From JAVBJN01 sp031546985 (lineage in GTDB: Bacteria > Bacteroidota > Bacteroidia > Chitinophagales > Chitinophagaceae): DNA of 64,000 nt. Location: assembly GCA_031546985.1 (NCBI GenBank), contig JAVBJN010000039.1, positions 3,540 to 67,539 on the forward strand. The letters run 5' to 3'. The notes under the pieces are model-generated. The model saw only the letters and a program-made list of their open reading frames with translations, was not told where the DNA came from and ran no database searches. Of the stretch, positions 1 through 9,067 are shown in pieces (within the stretch, counting starts at the first letter, position 1; each line of letters begins with the position of its first letter). The position numbers were made by a program, and so were the translations under genes.

Positions 1-9
1 AATTACAGC

Positions 10-1155
10 TTACGCTACAGGTTCAAACGTACGGATCTCGTTGTAAAAAGTATCGCGCTCAACCGGCTCACGGCCTACCGCTTTTATAAGATTACAAAGC
101 TCATCGGTCGTCATCGAAGGGTTTTGCTCCTCAGATCCTGCCATGCTGTAAATTTTGGTGGTATCATCAATGGTACCATCCAGGTCGTTTACGCCAAACG
201 ACAACATGAGTTGTGCACTTTGGCGGCCCAGCATAGGCCAGTAGGCTTTCATGCTTCCGAAGTTATCGAGGAAGATGCGGGCTATGGCGTAAGTCTTAAT
301 GTCTTCAATGATGGAAACTTCTTCCATATGCGACATCTGGTTATCGCCATTGCGGAACTTGAGCGGAATAAAGCAGTTAAACCCATTGGTTTCGTCCTGC
401 ACATCGCGCAGGCGGCTCATATGATCTACGCGGTGCCAGTATTTTTCTACATGGCCATAGAGCATGGTAGCATTGGTAGGCATGCCTAAGCGGTGCGCCG
501 TAGCATGAATGTCTAACCAACCGTCGCCATCTACTTTATCTTCACAGATCTGTACACGCACTTCGGGGTGAAAAATTTCTGCACCACCACCTGGCAAGCT
601 CTGCAATCCGGCTTCGTTAATTTTACGCATGCCTTCTTCGGTACTTACTTTCGCTTTGCGGAACATATAGTCCAGCTCCACGGCTGTAAAACCTTTCAAC
701 GCGATGTCGGGACGGTAATCTCTGATGGTTGACAACAACTCACAGAAGAAATCGAGGTTCATTTTAGGGTGTACACCACCCACGATATGCACCTCTGTAA
801 CGGGTTGCCCGTCGTATTTCTTTACCATGTGCATCATTTGGTCGATGCTCAGTTCCCAACCTTCTTCGCGGTGCTTGTACAAGCGGGAATAGGAGCAGAA
901 CTTACAATCAAACACACACACGTTGGTAGGTTCGATATGAAAATTCTTGTTGAAATACGTTTTGTTGCCAAAACGTTCTTCGCGGATATGATTGGCCAAA
1001 GCACCGAGGTAGCCGATTTCGCCTTTCTCGAATAAAAGAATCCCTTCTTCCGAAGAGATTCTTTCATGTGCTAAAACTTTTTCCGCAATGTTTTTAAATG
1101 AAACATCCAGGTTTTTATCGTTGAGTATCGCCTGAATGGATATATGCTGTTGCAT
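10..1155 (-). CDS. mqnE: Aminofutalosine synthase MqnE (radical SAM)
   Basis: Cytosolic radical SAM enzyme of the futalosine route to menaquinone. It joins the adenosyl part of SAM to the enolpyruvyl ether of 3-hydroxybenzoate to give aminofutalosine. The 381-residue protein has the cluster-binding CX3CX2C at Cys80, Cys84 and Cys87, followed by a GGVHP segment near 126-130 typical of the MqnE/MqnC group. Length and overall pattern fit MqnE better than the paralogue MqnC. The ATG lies 4 bp after the stop of the upstream metalloprotease gene, so both may share a transcript, although they have no obvious functional link. No other menaquinone genes are in the window. It implies that this organism makes menaquinone by the futalosine pathway; that last step is inference. 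Confidence 0.92.
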   Translation of the reverse strand: MQQHISIQAILNDKNLDVSFKNIAEKVLAHERISSEEGILLFEKGEIGYLGALANHIREERFGNKTYFNKNFHIEPTNVCVFDCKFCSYSRLYKHREEGWELSIDQMMHMVKKYDGQPVTEVHIVGGVHPKMNLDFFCELLSTIRDYRPDIALKGFTAVELDYMFRKAKVSTEEGMRKINEAGLQSLPGGGAEIFHPEVRVQICEDKVDGDGWLDIHATAHRLGMPTNATMLYGHVEKYWHRVDHMSRLRDVQDETNGFNCFIPLKFRNGDNQMSHMEEVSIIEDIKTYAIARIFLDNFGSMKAYWPMLGRQSAQLMLSFGVNDLDGTIDDTTKIYSMAGSEEQNPSMTTDELCNLIKAVGREPVERDTFYNEIRTFEPVA

Positions 1156-1159
1156 TTGC

Positions 1160-2494
1160 CTATTTATTTACAATCACTTTTTCGGTAACGGTTCCTTCGT
1201 CAAAGATACATTTAACAAAGTACATTCCATTAGGCTGGCGACTGATATCGATCATGTTATTCATGGCAGACAAATCGTTTCCATTGGCACGGAATATTTC
1301 TTTGCCCATACCATCTACTACCATTACATTTTTAAGGTTATAACCACCTTTTACCTGCAATACAAAGAAGCCATTGCCCGGGTTAGGAGAAATGTTCAGG
1401 GAATGATCGAGCGCAGCGGTTTCTTTAACACCGGTTGGCGCCATTGGTGTAGTGAGTTCCGGGTGAGAGAACAGCTCTGCACGCGGACCGTTGGCAGCAA
1501 AGGTTTGTTGCATACGGGTTACCTGACCCTGAGAGAACATGTTCATGCAATCGTCATTGGAGTAATCCATGAAGTTCATAAACATTACACCAGGAGAGGT
1601 GGTAGTACAGGCATCAACCAGCGGGAAGGCAGGGCAACCGTTGGTTGCAGCTTCCTGGTTAGGCGTATCGCCAACAAAATCGGTACTGCAAGCGCCATAC
1701 ACACCAAAAGTGTGGTACAGGTTAAAGAAGTGACCACTTTCGTGTGTAAGTGTACGGCCACGGCCGGCAGCAGGATAAAACGGACCTACTACCTGGGTAG
1801 CGCCTTTTTCGCCAAATGCGCGGTAATCAAGCACCGTACCTTGCTCAGCCTGAGCAAAGGTAATAAGGCTGCCTGCAGGTGGTGTAGCTACACCTAATAC
1901 AGAACCACCGGTGATAGGAGCGATGGTGCAAACCCAGATGTTGTAGTAACGATCGGGATTCCAGATATCGATACCTCCCGAAGAGGCGTATTTGGCATCT
2001 TTACAAGCACCATTGGCATCGAAATTGGCACCGTTGGTGATAATTTTATAATCAAAGCCTGGCGTAGCATTGCCGTTGGCATCTACAGTAGCCAGTTTAA
2101 ACTCAATACCCGGATTGCCTACCAATGGCATGAAATCGGCCGGCACATTAGCATTATCGGGGTTCAGACGCTGGTAATCTTTATTAAGAACAGCGAGCTG
2201 ACTGTTAATACGGGCTTTAATACCTGCTTCGCCACCCATACTGTTAAACTGGTATTGGGTAAGCAGTAAGTGAAACACTACGGGCACTGCACTCTGGGCA
2301 GTTGTTTTTTGTCCTGCCAGTGGCAGCATTGCAGCATCAGCTTCGGCTTTGTAAAGCCTGGTCATAAACGAAGGATCGTTTTTAACCGCTTGCTGAATCA
2401 TTAACTCCTGACCACAAACCTTTTGTGATTCCTGGGCATAACTGTAAGCGAACATACCCATAGACGCGAAAAGCAGGAAACTTTTTTTCATCAA
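1160..2494 (-). CDS. Secreted M43-family zinc metalloprotease with T9SS sorting domain
   Basis: Predicted exported protease of the pappalysin/cytophagalysin (M43) family. The 444 residues begin with a signal peptide (about 1-20, ending YSYA before QES). The zinc motif HESGHFFNLYH sits at 251-261 (HEXXHXXXXXH), and a Met-turn region with MNFMDY follows at about 306-311. Cysteines are scattered through the catalytic part. The C-terminal 80 residues (from about 366, ISPNPGNG, ending IVNK) are a T9SS type A sorting domain, so the protein should be exported across the outer membrane and anchored or released. A paralogue lies directly upstream, with the zinc motif at the same residue number. Substrate is unknown. 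I chose the ATG that gives MMKKSFLLFA. Confidence 0.88.
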   Translation of the reverse strand: MMKKSFLLFASMGMFAYSYAQESQKVCGQELMIQQAVKNDPSFMTRLYKAEADAAMLPLAGQKTTAQSAVPVVFHLLLTQYQFNSMGGEAGIKARINSQLAVLNKDYQRLNPDNANVPADFMPLVGNPGIEFKLATVDANGNATPGFDYKIITNGANFDANGACKDAKYASSGGIDIWNPDRYYNIWVCTIAPITGGSVLGVATPPAGSLITFAQAEQGTVLDYRAFGEKGATQVVGPFYPAAGRGRTLTHESGHFFNLYHTFGVYGACSTDFVGDTPNQEAATNGCPAFPLVDACTTTSPGVMFMNFMDYSNDDCMNMFSQGQVTRMQQTFAANGPRAELFSHPELTTPMAPTGVKETAALDHSLNISPNPGNGFFVLQVKGGYNLKNVMVVDGMGKEIFRANGNDLSAMNNMIDISRQPNGMYFVKCIFDEGTVTEKVIVNK

Positions 2495-2628
2495 TGTAAT
2501 TTTTTGTGATTATGTAGCAAACCAGAAGCCAAAAACAAGGTTTGTATACAAAATCTTTTGGTGGGCGGTTTTTTTAGGCCTCCCGGGTTATACAAAATTC
2601 ACCCCAAAGTGTTCGGAAAATCAATCCA

Positions 2629-3978
2629 TTACTTTGCAATGACTACCTTTTCGGTGATGGTGCCACGGTTAAAATGGCACTTCAGAAAATATACCCCTTC
2701 TGCGATATCGCTTACATTAAGCGCATAACCGCCGTTGAGGGTATTGGTTACATGGATTGACAGGATGGTTTTGCCCATTACATCAGACAGTTCAATGCCC
2801 TGAATGCCATCGGCTCCACGGTTGAACTGGATGTTGAGTATATTCTTTGCAGGATTCGGATATACCGACATACCTGTTTCATAAACTAAGTTATTTAAGC
2901 CCAGCGGCGAATTACACACCTGGCTGTTTTGCACCAGTCCCGAGCGACCTCCCGAAGCGGTAAGGGTAGCACGCATACGGTTTACCTGGCCTTGTGTAAA
3001 CATCTTCATGCACGCATCATCTACATAGTCCATATAATTCATGAACATGGTGCCTGGTGCATTAGGCGTACAACCATCGGTTTGCGGGTAAGAAGGGCAA
3101 CCGTAGTTGCGATCAGACTGGTTAGGTGTATCGTTTACTTCGTCGGAACCGCTGCAGTTGTTATTGCCCGATACATCATCATCATCGCCCCAAATATGCA
3201 GCAGATTAAAATAGTGCCCTGTTTCGTGCACCAATGTACGGCCTCCGGTAATATCGGGAATAAAATAGCCACTCACACCCGCATCTGTTTTGCTGCCAAA
3301 AGCACCAAAAGTAATAACAGCACCTTGCTCAGCATCCGGAAAACCCGGGAAGAAATAAGGTGGGGTAGCTACACCCAGCAAACCATTGGGCGTAATGTTA
3401 CAAATCCATACATTATAATATTTGCTGGGGTTCCAGGCATTGGCACCGCCGGTAGCAGCATATTTGGCATCGCTGCAGAAATAGGTAGATCCGGTGGTTC
3501 CGGTTTCTACATCAAAGCCTTGTTTGTTGGTAGTTACAATTTCGTACCCGTTGGTATAATTGCCATTGGGATCGGTATGCGCGGGACAAAATTCGTATTC
3601 AGGATTGCCGATAGCACCTTGAAAAGCTGCAGGTACCGTAGCAATATCGGCATTGAGTTTCTGATAATCGCGATTGAGCACTTTCAATTGAGAGGCTACA
3701 CGCGCGGCAATGCCCGAGGCACCACCAATCTGCGCCTGCTGGGCGCTGGTAAGTACAATATGAAAAACTACGGGCACCGTTACCTTAGCCGTTGTTTTAT
3801 ACGCCATGTTGCCAGCTTCCGCAGTCATTTGCGCCTGGTATGCCGCCCACTGCGCTTCGTAAGCGGGATTCTGATGTAAAACTTTCTGTACGATATCAAA
3901 ACCGCATTTTCTTTGGGTCTGCGCTTCTGCACTCACCACACCACACAGCACGGCAAGACCCAATAACCATTTCTTCAT
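2629..3978 (-). CDS. Secreted M43-family zinc metalloprotease with T9SS sorting domain (paralogue)
   Basis: Second member of a tandem pair of exported M43 zinc proteases. I chose the internal ATG (MKKWLLGLAVL), which leads straight into a signal peptide ending SAEAQ; an upstream in-frame ATG at 4002 would add eight residues and overlap the next gene. From the chosen start the protein has 449 residues, with HETGHYFNLLH at 251-261, a DDDD insert just after it that could bind calcium, a MNYMDY Met-turn region, and a T9SS tail starting near YPNPAKN. The downstream paralogue is similar throughout, so a local duplication is likely. The gene follows a bifunctional-nuclease gene by 20 bp on the same strand and may be transcribed with it. 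Confidence 0.87.
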   Translation of the reverse strand: MKKWLLGLAVLCGVVSAEAQTQRKCGFDIVQKVLHQNPAYEAQWAAYQAQMTAEAGNMAYKTTAKVTVPVVFHIVLTSAQQAQIGGASGIAARVASQLKVLNRDYQKLNADIATVPAAFQGAIGNPEYEFCPAHTDPNGNYTNGYEIVTTNKQGFDVETGTTGSTYFCSDAKYAATGGANAWNPSKYYNVWICNITPNGLLGVATPPYFFPGFPDAEQGAVITFGAFGSKTDAGVSGYFIPDITGGRTLVHETGHYFNLLHIWGDDDDVSGNNNCSGSDEVNDTPNQSDRNYGCPSYPQTDGCTPNAPGTMFMNYMDYVDDACMKMFTQGQVNRMRATLTASGGRSGLVQNSQVCNSPLGLNNLVYETGMSVYPNPAKNILNIQFNRGADGIQGIELSDVMGKTILSIHVTNTLNGGYALNVSDIAEGVYFLKCHFNRGTITEKVVIAK

Positions 3979-3998
3979 CCTTATGACGTTTAGGTTGA

Positions 3999-4667
3999 TC
4001 ATTCTTTTTTGCGGCTATCCATTTCACTACAAATGGCAATAGCCTGCTTATAGTCTTCCTGTCCGAGTGCCTGTTGTAACAGGCCATTTAACTCTTCCAA
4101 AGATAAGGTATTCAGGTCATCATTAACGCTGGCAGTCACCTCCGGCGGCAATGTTTTTTCAGGGGTAGGTTGGTCGGCCGTTTCGCCCGGTTTTGTACTG
4201 CTAAAATCATCGTACATGGCGGCGGCTTCAAGAATATTTTCGTAGGTATAAATAGGGCAGTTGAAACGTACAGCTAATGCAATGGCATCGGAGGTACGGG
4301 ACTTAATTTCTAACCGCCTGGCATTATACAAACATACTAATTTTGAATGAAAAACACCTTCATCCAAAGCATAAATTACTACTGCTGCTAATTGGAGTCC
4401 TATGGTTTGAAAGGCATTGTGCATAAGGTCGTGGGTAAGGGGCATTGGGGGTATAATCCCTTCCAGCACCACTACAATGGCCTGAGCCTCAGCGGCTCCT
4501 ATCACAACCGGCAAACGCCTTGCGCCACCCAACTCACCCAACACAATAGCATAATTGTTTTTTTCTATATTGCTATGTGCAATAAGAATAATCTCAAGGC
4601 CTATTTGGGCTGGCGCTGCTGCAGTATGCTGCAACTTTCCTACCACGCTTTTAAGCCAGCTTTTCAT
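3999..4667 (-). CDS. Bifunctional nuclease family protein (DUF151) with UVR-like tail, copy A
   Basis: Cytosolic protein of the bifunctional nuclease (BFN, formerly DUF151) family. Members of this family have been linked to DNase and RNase activity; the role in Bacteroidota is not settled. The core runs from LEIILIAHS through VLGELGG and RRLPVVIG to a stretch with RTSDAIALAVRF. The C-terminus (YKQAIAICSEM) matches the helical UVR motif seen in UvrB/UvrC and in many BFN proteins of this phylum. I used the ATG at 4667 (222 residues); an ATG at 4715 would overlap the upstream gene by 29 bp. It is a tandem paralogue of the next gene but with a longer N-terminus and a more diverged core. The linker between core and UVR motif is rich in Thr, Pro and Glu. 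Confidence 0.82.
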   Translation of the reverse strand: MKSWLKSVVGKLQHTAAAPAQIGLEIILIAHSNIEKNNYAIVLGELGGARRLPVVIGAAEAQAIVVVLEGIIPPMPLTHDLMHNAFQTIGLQLAAVVIYALDEGVFHSKLVCLYNARRLEIKSRTSDAIALAVRFNCPIYTYENILEAAAMYDDFSSTKPGETADQPTPEKTLPPEVTASVNDDLNTLSLEELNGLLQQALGQEDYKQAIAICSEMDSRKKE

Positions 4668-4686
4668 GGGGGTAAAACCGGGTACT

Positions 4687-5304
4687 TTATTTTGTTTTGC
4701 GGCTGTTGATCTCATCGCGGATAGCGATGGCCCGCATATAATCTTCCTGGTCGAGCACCTGTTGCAGCAGTTTGTTCAACTCATCGAGCGACAAGGCTTT
4801 GAGGTCATCATGCCCGGCAGAAGTCGTAACAGATGGCGTAGTTTTTTCAGGAGTGGTTTGGGCTACTGCCGAAGTTTTTTCGGGCTTACCGCTTTCATCC
4901 ATATAAAGCCCGGCGGCTTCCAGGATATTCTCGTAGGTATAAACAGGACAATTGAAACGTACGGCCAGCGCCAGCGCATCGGAGGTACGAGAATCTATTT
5001 CAATTACTTCGTCGTTATGCAGGCACACGAGTTTGGAGAAGAAAATGCCTTCTTCCAATTTATAGATCACCACTTCGCGTAATTCTACGTCAAAGATGTT
5101 GAGCATATTCTTCATCAGGTCGTGCGTAAGCGGACGGCTGGGTTGCATCCGTTCCAGGGCTACCGCAATAGCCTGAGCTTCAAATCCTCCGATCACAATA
5201 GGCAAACGGCGCAGACCGTTTAATTCACCTAAAACAACGGCGTAAGAATGAGTCTGTGTAATACTGTGAGACAACGCTACAATTTCCAACTCTATCTTTT
5301 TCAT
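4687..5304 (-). CDS. Bifunctional nuclease family protein (DUF151) with UVR-like tail, copy B
   Basis: 205-residue paralogue of the adjacent gene and the more canonical of the two: it starts MKKIELEIVALSHS with no extension. The BFN core shows VLGELNGLRRLPIVIG, GFEAQAIAVALE and RTSDALALAVRFNCPVY; the tail (YMRAIAIRDEI) is a UVR-type helix pair, joined by a low-complexity Thr/Pro-rich linker. It is the first gene of the minus-strand run of nuclease B, nuclease A, and the M43 proteases. Nuclease or RNA-binding activity is known only for some family members, so the biochemical role here is inferred. Confidence 0.85.
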   Translation of the reverse strand: MKKIELEIVALSHSITQTHSYAVVLGELNGLRRLPIVIGGFEAQAIAVALERMQPSRPLTHDLMKNMLNIFDVELREVVIYKLEEGIFFSKLVCLHNDEVIEIDSRTSDALALAVRFNCPVYTYENILEAAGLYMDESGKPEKTSAVAQTTPEKTTPSVTTSAGHDDLKALSLDELNKLLQQVLDQEDYMRAIAIRDEINSRKTK

Positions 5305-5389
5305 CCTGGAACTTAATGGGTTAACATTGAGGAGTGAAGTTAGAAAAATAATATTGTTTTATACAACATTTCGTGTGTCAAAAAACAAA

Positions 5390-5418
5390 AAGCCACGCAA
5401 AATAAATGCGTGGCTTTC
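5390..5418 (-). terminator. Intrinsic terminator after etfA
   Basis: AAAGCCACGCA and TGCGTGGCTTT form a perfect 11-bp stem around a 7-base loop, with T-runs on either side. It lies 17 bp past the etfA stop and separates etfBA from the nuclease genes, which face the same way. Confidence 0.8.
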
Positions 5419-5434
5419 AGGATTTTAAAGTATT

Positions 5435-6409
5435 CTATTGCTGTGATGCTTTCAATTTCTTGAGTGCAGCATTCAGGCGTGGCACTACTTCAAACGCATC
5501 GCCTACGATTCCGTAGTCTGCAGCTTTAAAGAAAGGCGCTTCAGGATCTTTATTAATCACTACAATATATTTAGATCCGTTTACACCAGCTAAGTGCTGG
5601 ATGGCGCCGGAAATACCTACTGCAATGTACAGGTTAGGGCGGATGGTACCACCGGTTTGGCCCACGTGCTCGTGGTGATCGCGCCAGTGTGCATCGGCTA
5701 CCGCACGGCTACAAGCCATAGCAGCACCAATAATATCGCCCATTTCTTCGAGCATACCCCAGTTTTCAGGACCTTTAAGACCACGGCCACCGGATACCAC
5801 CAGTTCGGCTTCGGCCAAAGGCACTTTACCGCTGGCTTTTTGTACTTCTTTCACTTTTACGGTGAAATCGGCATCGCCCAGCTCTACGTTAAACGCAGTT
5901 ACCGGAGCAGCAGCACCAATCTGCGCAACTGCAAAAGTGTTAGGTGTTAAGGCTACCACTTTAATGGCAGAATTTACACCTACATGTGCAAATGCCTTAC
6001 CGGAAAATACGCTTTTCTTAACCACAAAACCATTGCTGGTATCGGGCATACCTACAGCACCTGCAACCAGACCAGCTTTGAGGCGGGCAGCTACACGGGG
6101 AGCAACCGCTTTACCGGTTACGCTGTTGGAGAAAATTACTACAGAAGCATTTTCTGCCTGCACCGCAGCTGCTACAGCTTTGGCGTAAGCACGTGCTTCT
6201 AAATCATTCAGTTTATTGTTGGCTACATGCAGCACTTTAGCAGCACCGTATACACCCAGGTTGGCCAGCTCATCGGCAGCCACATCGCCCAGTACCAGCG
6301 CTACCGCTTGCGTACCCATCTGGGCAGCAATTTTGTTAGCGTAGTTTACGGCCTCGAGAGATGATTTCTTTATTTTACCATTGCTTTGATCAGCAAATAC
6401 TAAAACCAT
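5435..6409 (-). CDS. etfA: Electron transfer flavoprotein alpha subunit
   Basis: FAD-binding subunit of the ETF heterodimer, which accepts electrons from acyl-CoA dehydrogenases and passes them to ETF:quinone oxidoreductase. The 324-residue protein has the usual layout: an N-terminal Rossmann-like domain (1-190), then the FAD domain with SGGRG at 206-210, the conserved GQTG-RPN-Y-A-GISGA-QH segment at 250-272, and INKDPEAPFF at 285-294. etfB lies 54 bp upstream on the same strand, as is usual. A terminator follows immediately. This is the ordinary respiratory ETF type, not obviously the bifurcating Fix type, since no fixC/fixX neighbours are present. Confidence 0.95.
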   Translation of the reverse strand: MVLVFADQSNGKIKKSSLEAVNYANKIAAQMGTQAVALVLGDVAADELANLGVYGAAKVLHVANNKLNDLEARAYAKAVAAAVQAENASVVIFSNSVTGKAVAPRVAARLKAGLVAGAVGMPDTSNGFVVKKSVFSGKAFAHVGVNSAIKVVALTPNTFAVAQIGAAAPVTAFNVELGDADFTVKVKEVQKASGKVPLAEAELVVSGGRGLKGPENWGMLEEMGDIIGAAMACSRAVADAHWRDHHEHVGQTGGTIRPNLYIAVGISGAIQHLAGVNGSKYIVVINKDPEAPFFKAADYGIVGDAFEVVPRLNAALKKLKASQQ

Positions 6410-6463
6410 GATAAATATGTTTAAATACGATTGTTAAAGATTGAAATTCTGTCCGTTGTCCAA

Positions 6464-7207
6464 TTAGATTACTTTGGCCTCTTCGTGCAGCAGACGTACC
6501 AGTTCTTCTTCATTACCGGCTTCTACATATTTGCAACCGGCTTTAGCTGGAGGCATTTCATAACTTACAATAGCAGTAAGCGCTTCCACTGCTGAAGGCG
6601 CAACCACTTTCAGGGGTTTGGTACGGGCAGCCATAATACCGCGCATGTTAGGAATGCGGGGCTCAGACATACCTTTCTGGCAGCTGATCACCAGCGGCAG
6701 GGCGCAGGTATCTACTTCTTCGCCACCTTCAATCTCACGGCTCACCGTTACTTCGGTACCGCTTACATCCAGTTTGGTAGCCAGGGATACATAAGGCATA
6801 TCCAGCAGTTCGGCAATCATACCACCTACAGCACCATTGTTGTAGTCGATAGATTCTTTACCGGTAAGGATAAGATCGTAACCGTTTTGTTTGGCATAAT
6901 CTGCAATCAAGGCAGCTGTAGCATAAGTATCGGCAGAGTCGGCATCGATGCGTATCGCTTCATCACCACCCAGCGCCAGCGCTTTGCGGATGATAGGCTC
7001 TGCATCGGCTTTACCTACTGTAATCATATGCACATCAGAAGCCACACCAGCTTCTTTCAGTTCCAACGCACGCACCAGTGCATACCATTCATCATACGGG
7101 TTGATGATGTACTGTACGCCAGCTTCGTTGAATTTAGTATTGTTGTCCGTGAATGTTATTTTTGTGGTAGTGTCCGGAGCTTTACTGATACAAACTAAAA
7201 TCTTCAT
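6464..7207 (-). CDS. etfB: Electron transfer flavoprotein beta subunit
   Basis: AMP-binding beta subunit of ETF, partner of the downstream etfA. I took the start at MKILVCISKAPDT (247 residues); the open frame continues 61 codons further up, but that part is not conserved ETF sequence and would run into the divergent TPR gene. Diagnostic segments are NPYDEWYALVRALELKE near the N-terminus and the ETF-beta signature in the last third (SEPRIPNMRGIMAARTKPL). A possible promoter -7 box, CAAATATA on the plus strand (7250-7257), lies about 45 bp upstream; its -33 element is not clear. Confidence 0.95.
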   Translation of the reverse strand: MKILVCISKAPDTTTKITFTDNNTKFNEAGVQYIINPYDEWYALVRALELKEAGVASDVHMITVGKADAEPIIRKALALGGDEAIRIDADSADTYATAALIADYAKQNGYDLILTGKESIDYNNGAVGGMIAELLDMPYVSLATKLDVSGTEVTVSREIEGGEEVDTCALPLVISCQKGMSEPRIPNMRGIMAARTKPLKVVAPSAVEALTAIVSYEMPPAKAGCKYVEAGNEEELVRLLHEEAKVI

Positions 7208-7283
7208 TGTTATAGAATTAGAGTATTTAGGGTTATAACAAAGTACCTGCAAATATATAACATGCGGGCATAAAAAACACTTT

Positions 7284-7595
7284 ATGAACAGGAAAGAACA
7301 ATTGATAGCACTTTTAACCGAAAATCCGGCCGATAGCTTTGTGAAACACGCGCTGGCACTGGAATGGATAAAGGAAGGAAATGACACCAAAGCCAGGGAG
7401 ACATTTGAAGAATTGTTATCTGAAAACCCCGGTTATATTGGCTCTTACTACCACCTGGCCAAACTCTACGAGCGCATGGAAGAGACCGATCTGGCCGTGC
7501 AGACCTACGAAAAGGGGATGGAAAAGGCCAAACAGGCAGGGGAGCGCCATGCTTACAATGAATTACAATCAGCTTTGGAATTCCTGTTGTACTAA
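7284..7595 (+). CDS. Small tetratricopeptide-repeat protein
   Basis: 103-residue cytosolic protein made almost entirely of TPR helices: residues about 15-45 (DSFVKHALALEWIKEGNDTK) and 48-85 (NPGYIGSYYHLAKLYERMEE) fit two repeats plus a capping helix. No signal peptide or catalytic motif. It starts 76 bp from the divergent etfB and its TAA stop overlaps the tilS ATG (TAATG), so translation is likely coupled to tilS. TPR proteins act as binding scaffolds; the partner is not evident. Confidence 0.8.
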   Translation: MNRKEQLIALLTENPADSFVKHALALEWIKEGNDTKARETFEELLSENPGYIGSYYHLAKLYERMEETDLAVQTYEKGMEKAKQAGERHAYNELQSALEFLLY

Positions 7596-8941
7596 TGGCA
7601 GCATCTAATTCTTTTCCCGCACAGGTAGCCCGTTTTGTAGCGGCGCAGCAGCTTTTGCCGCCGGCCAAACCCGTTTTGCTGGCCGTTAGCGGCGGCGCCG
7701 ATTCTATGGTGTTGCTGCAGGTGTTTCACCAATTGGGTTATCGTTTTGCGGTAGCGCACTGCAATTTCCAGCTGCGGAGCAATGCTTCTGATAACGACGA
7801 GGCCCTGGTTACCGGCTATTGCAAAGACCGCAACATTACCTGCCATACCATCCGCTTCGATACCACAGCTTATGCTGCCATGCACAAGCAATCGATAGAG
7901 GAAGCGGCACGTAACCTGCGGTACGACTGGTTTCGCCAGCTTTGTACCGAACAGAACTACCACAGTATTGCCACTGCGCACCATGCCGATGACAGCATTG
8001 AAACCGCATTTATGAACTTTTGCAAAGGCACCGGTATTAGTGGCCTGCACGGTATTTTACCCAATGCCAACCAGGTGATACGCCCTTTGCTCTTTGCCAG
8101 CAAAGCAGAGCTGCTGGCTTATGCACGCGATAACAATATTCCTTTTCACGAAGACGCCAGCAACCAATCGGCCGATTATACGCGCAATTATTTCCGGCTG
8201 GAGGTATTGCCTGCCATTGAAAAAACGATTCCCGGTTTCCGGAAAAACATGCTTGCCAACATTCGCCGGTTTAGCGAACAGGAATGGTTGTACCTGCAAC
8301 AAATAGATATGCTCAAGAAAAAACTGGTAGAACAGCGTGGTGCCGAATGGTTTATTCCAGTGCTGAAACTAAAACAATATCCCGTAGCCGAAACGTTGCT
8401 GTTCGAAGTTCTTAAACCTTTTGGTTTTACCCCGGCCCAATCGGCCGAAGCCGCTAAGCTTGCAGATGCGCCAACGGGCAAATGGATGGTATCGGACACA
8501 CACCGGCTGCTGAAAAACCGTAATTTCCTTATCATCAGCACGCTTATTACAACAGCAGCAGAAATGGTTGTAATAGAATCGGGCAACCAAACTATTACTT
8601 TTGCCGAAGGGCAATTGCAATTGCAAACGGTAAAAGAAGCCAACCTGAACGAGGCCAATGCCAATACGATCTTTGTGGATGCAGCAGCGCTAACCTTTCC
8701 GCTGATACTCCGCAAGAAGAAAGAGGGTGATTATTTTTACCCGATAGGCATGAACCATAAAAAGAAAAAGCTGGCCCGTTTCCTGATAGATCAGAAAGCT
8801 TCCTTGGTTCAAAAAGAAAGGGTATGGGTGCTAGAAAGTGATAAACGCATTGTTTGGGTAACCGGCATGCGTGCCGATGAGCGGTTTAAATTAACACCGC
8901 ATACCAGGCAGATCGTGTGTATTACGTTGGTGCCCGGATAA
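7595..8941 (+). CDS. tilS: tRNA(Ile)-lysidine synthetase TilS
   Basis: ATP-dependent enzyme that adds lysine to C34 of the CAU anticodon of tRNA-Ile, changing both its amino acid identity and its codon reading; essential in most bacteria. The 448-residue protein carries the PP-loop SGGADS at 32-37, the ATAHHADD segment with the downstream TGISGLHG motif near 128-150, a helical middle domain and the C-terminal TilS domain (LRKKKEGDYFYPIGM, then KLARFLIDQK). The start codon shares its A with the stop of the TPR gene. After the stop there is a palindromic repeat and no clear intrinsic terminator. Confidence 0.95.
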   Translation: MAASNSFPAQVARFVAAQQLLPPAKPVLLAVSGGADSMVLLQVFHQLGYRFAVAHCNFQLRSNASDNDEALVTGYCKDRNITCHTIRFDTTAYAAMHKQSIEEAARNLRYDWFRQLCTEQNYHSIATAHHADDSIETAFMNFCKGTGISGLHGILPNANQVIRPLLFASKAELLAYARDNNIPFHEDASNQSADYTRNYFRLEVLPAIEKTIPGFRKNMLANIRRFSEQEWLYLQQIDMLKKKLVEQRGAEWFIPVLKLKQYPVAETLLFEVLKPFGFTPAQSAEAAKLADAPTGKWMVSDTHRLLKNRNFLIISTLITTAAEMVVIESGNQTITFAEGQLQLQTVKEANLNEANANTIFVDAAALTFPLILRKKKEGDYFYPIGMNHKKKKLARFLIDQKASLVQKERVWVLESDKRIVWVTGMRADERFKLTPHTRQIVCITLVPG

Positions 8942-9021
8942 ATGCTCCTCCTGCGGGGGAGATGATGAGATTACAATTGCTTGAACCTGGGAGGACGCTG
9001 CACCTGACAGGTTGGAGAGAT

Positions 9022-9061
9022 CCTGTATCGACCCTTCGACAGGCTCAGGGGCCGATACAGG
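9022..9061. repeat. Palindromic intergenic repeat (TTCGACAGGCTCAG type)
   Basis: A 40-bp palindrome: CCTGTATCG and CGATACAGG form the outer 9-bp stem, CCCT and AGGG an inner stem, with the core TTCGACAGGCTCAG between. The same core recurs at 20395-20548, 36119-36138, 43223-43237 and 45371-45385. It lies between convergent tilS and the osmC-like gene and could end transcription for both. Confidence 0.7.
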
Positions 9062-9067
9062 ATTTGA

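Noticed and set aside
1136..1897. 253-codon plus-strand frame opposite the first M43 gene
   Set aside because: Shadow of the minus-strand protease; Arg/Thr/Val-rich and no family similarity.
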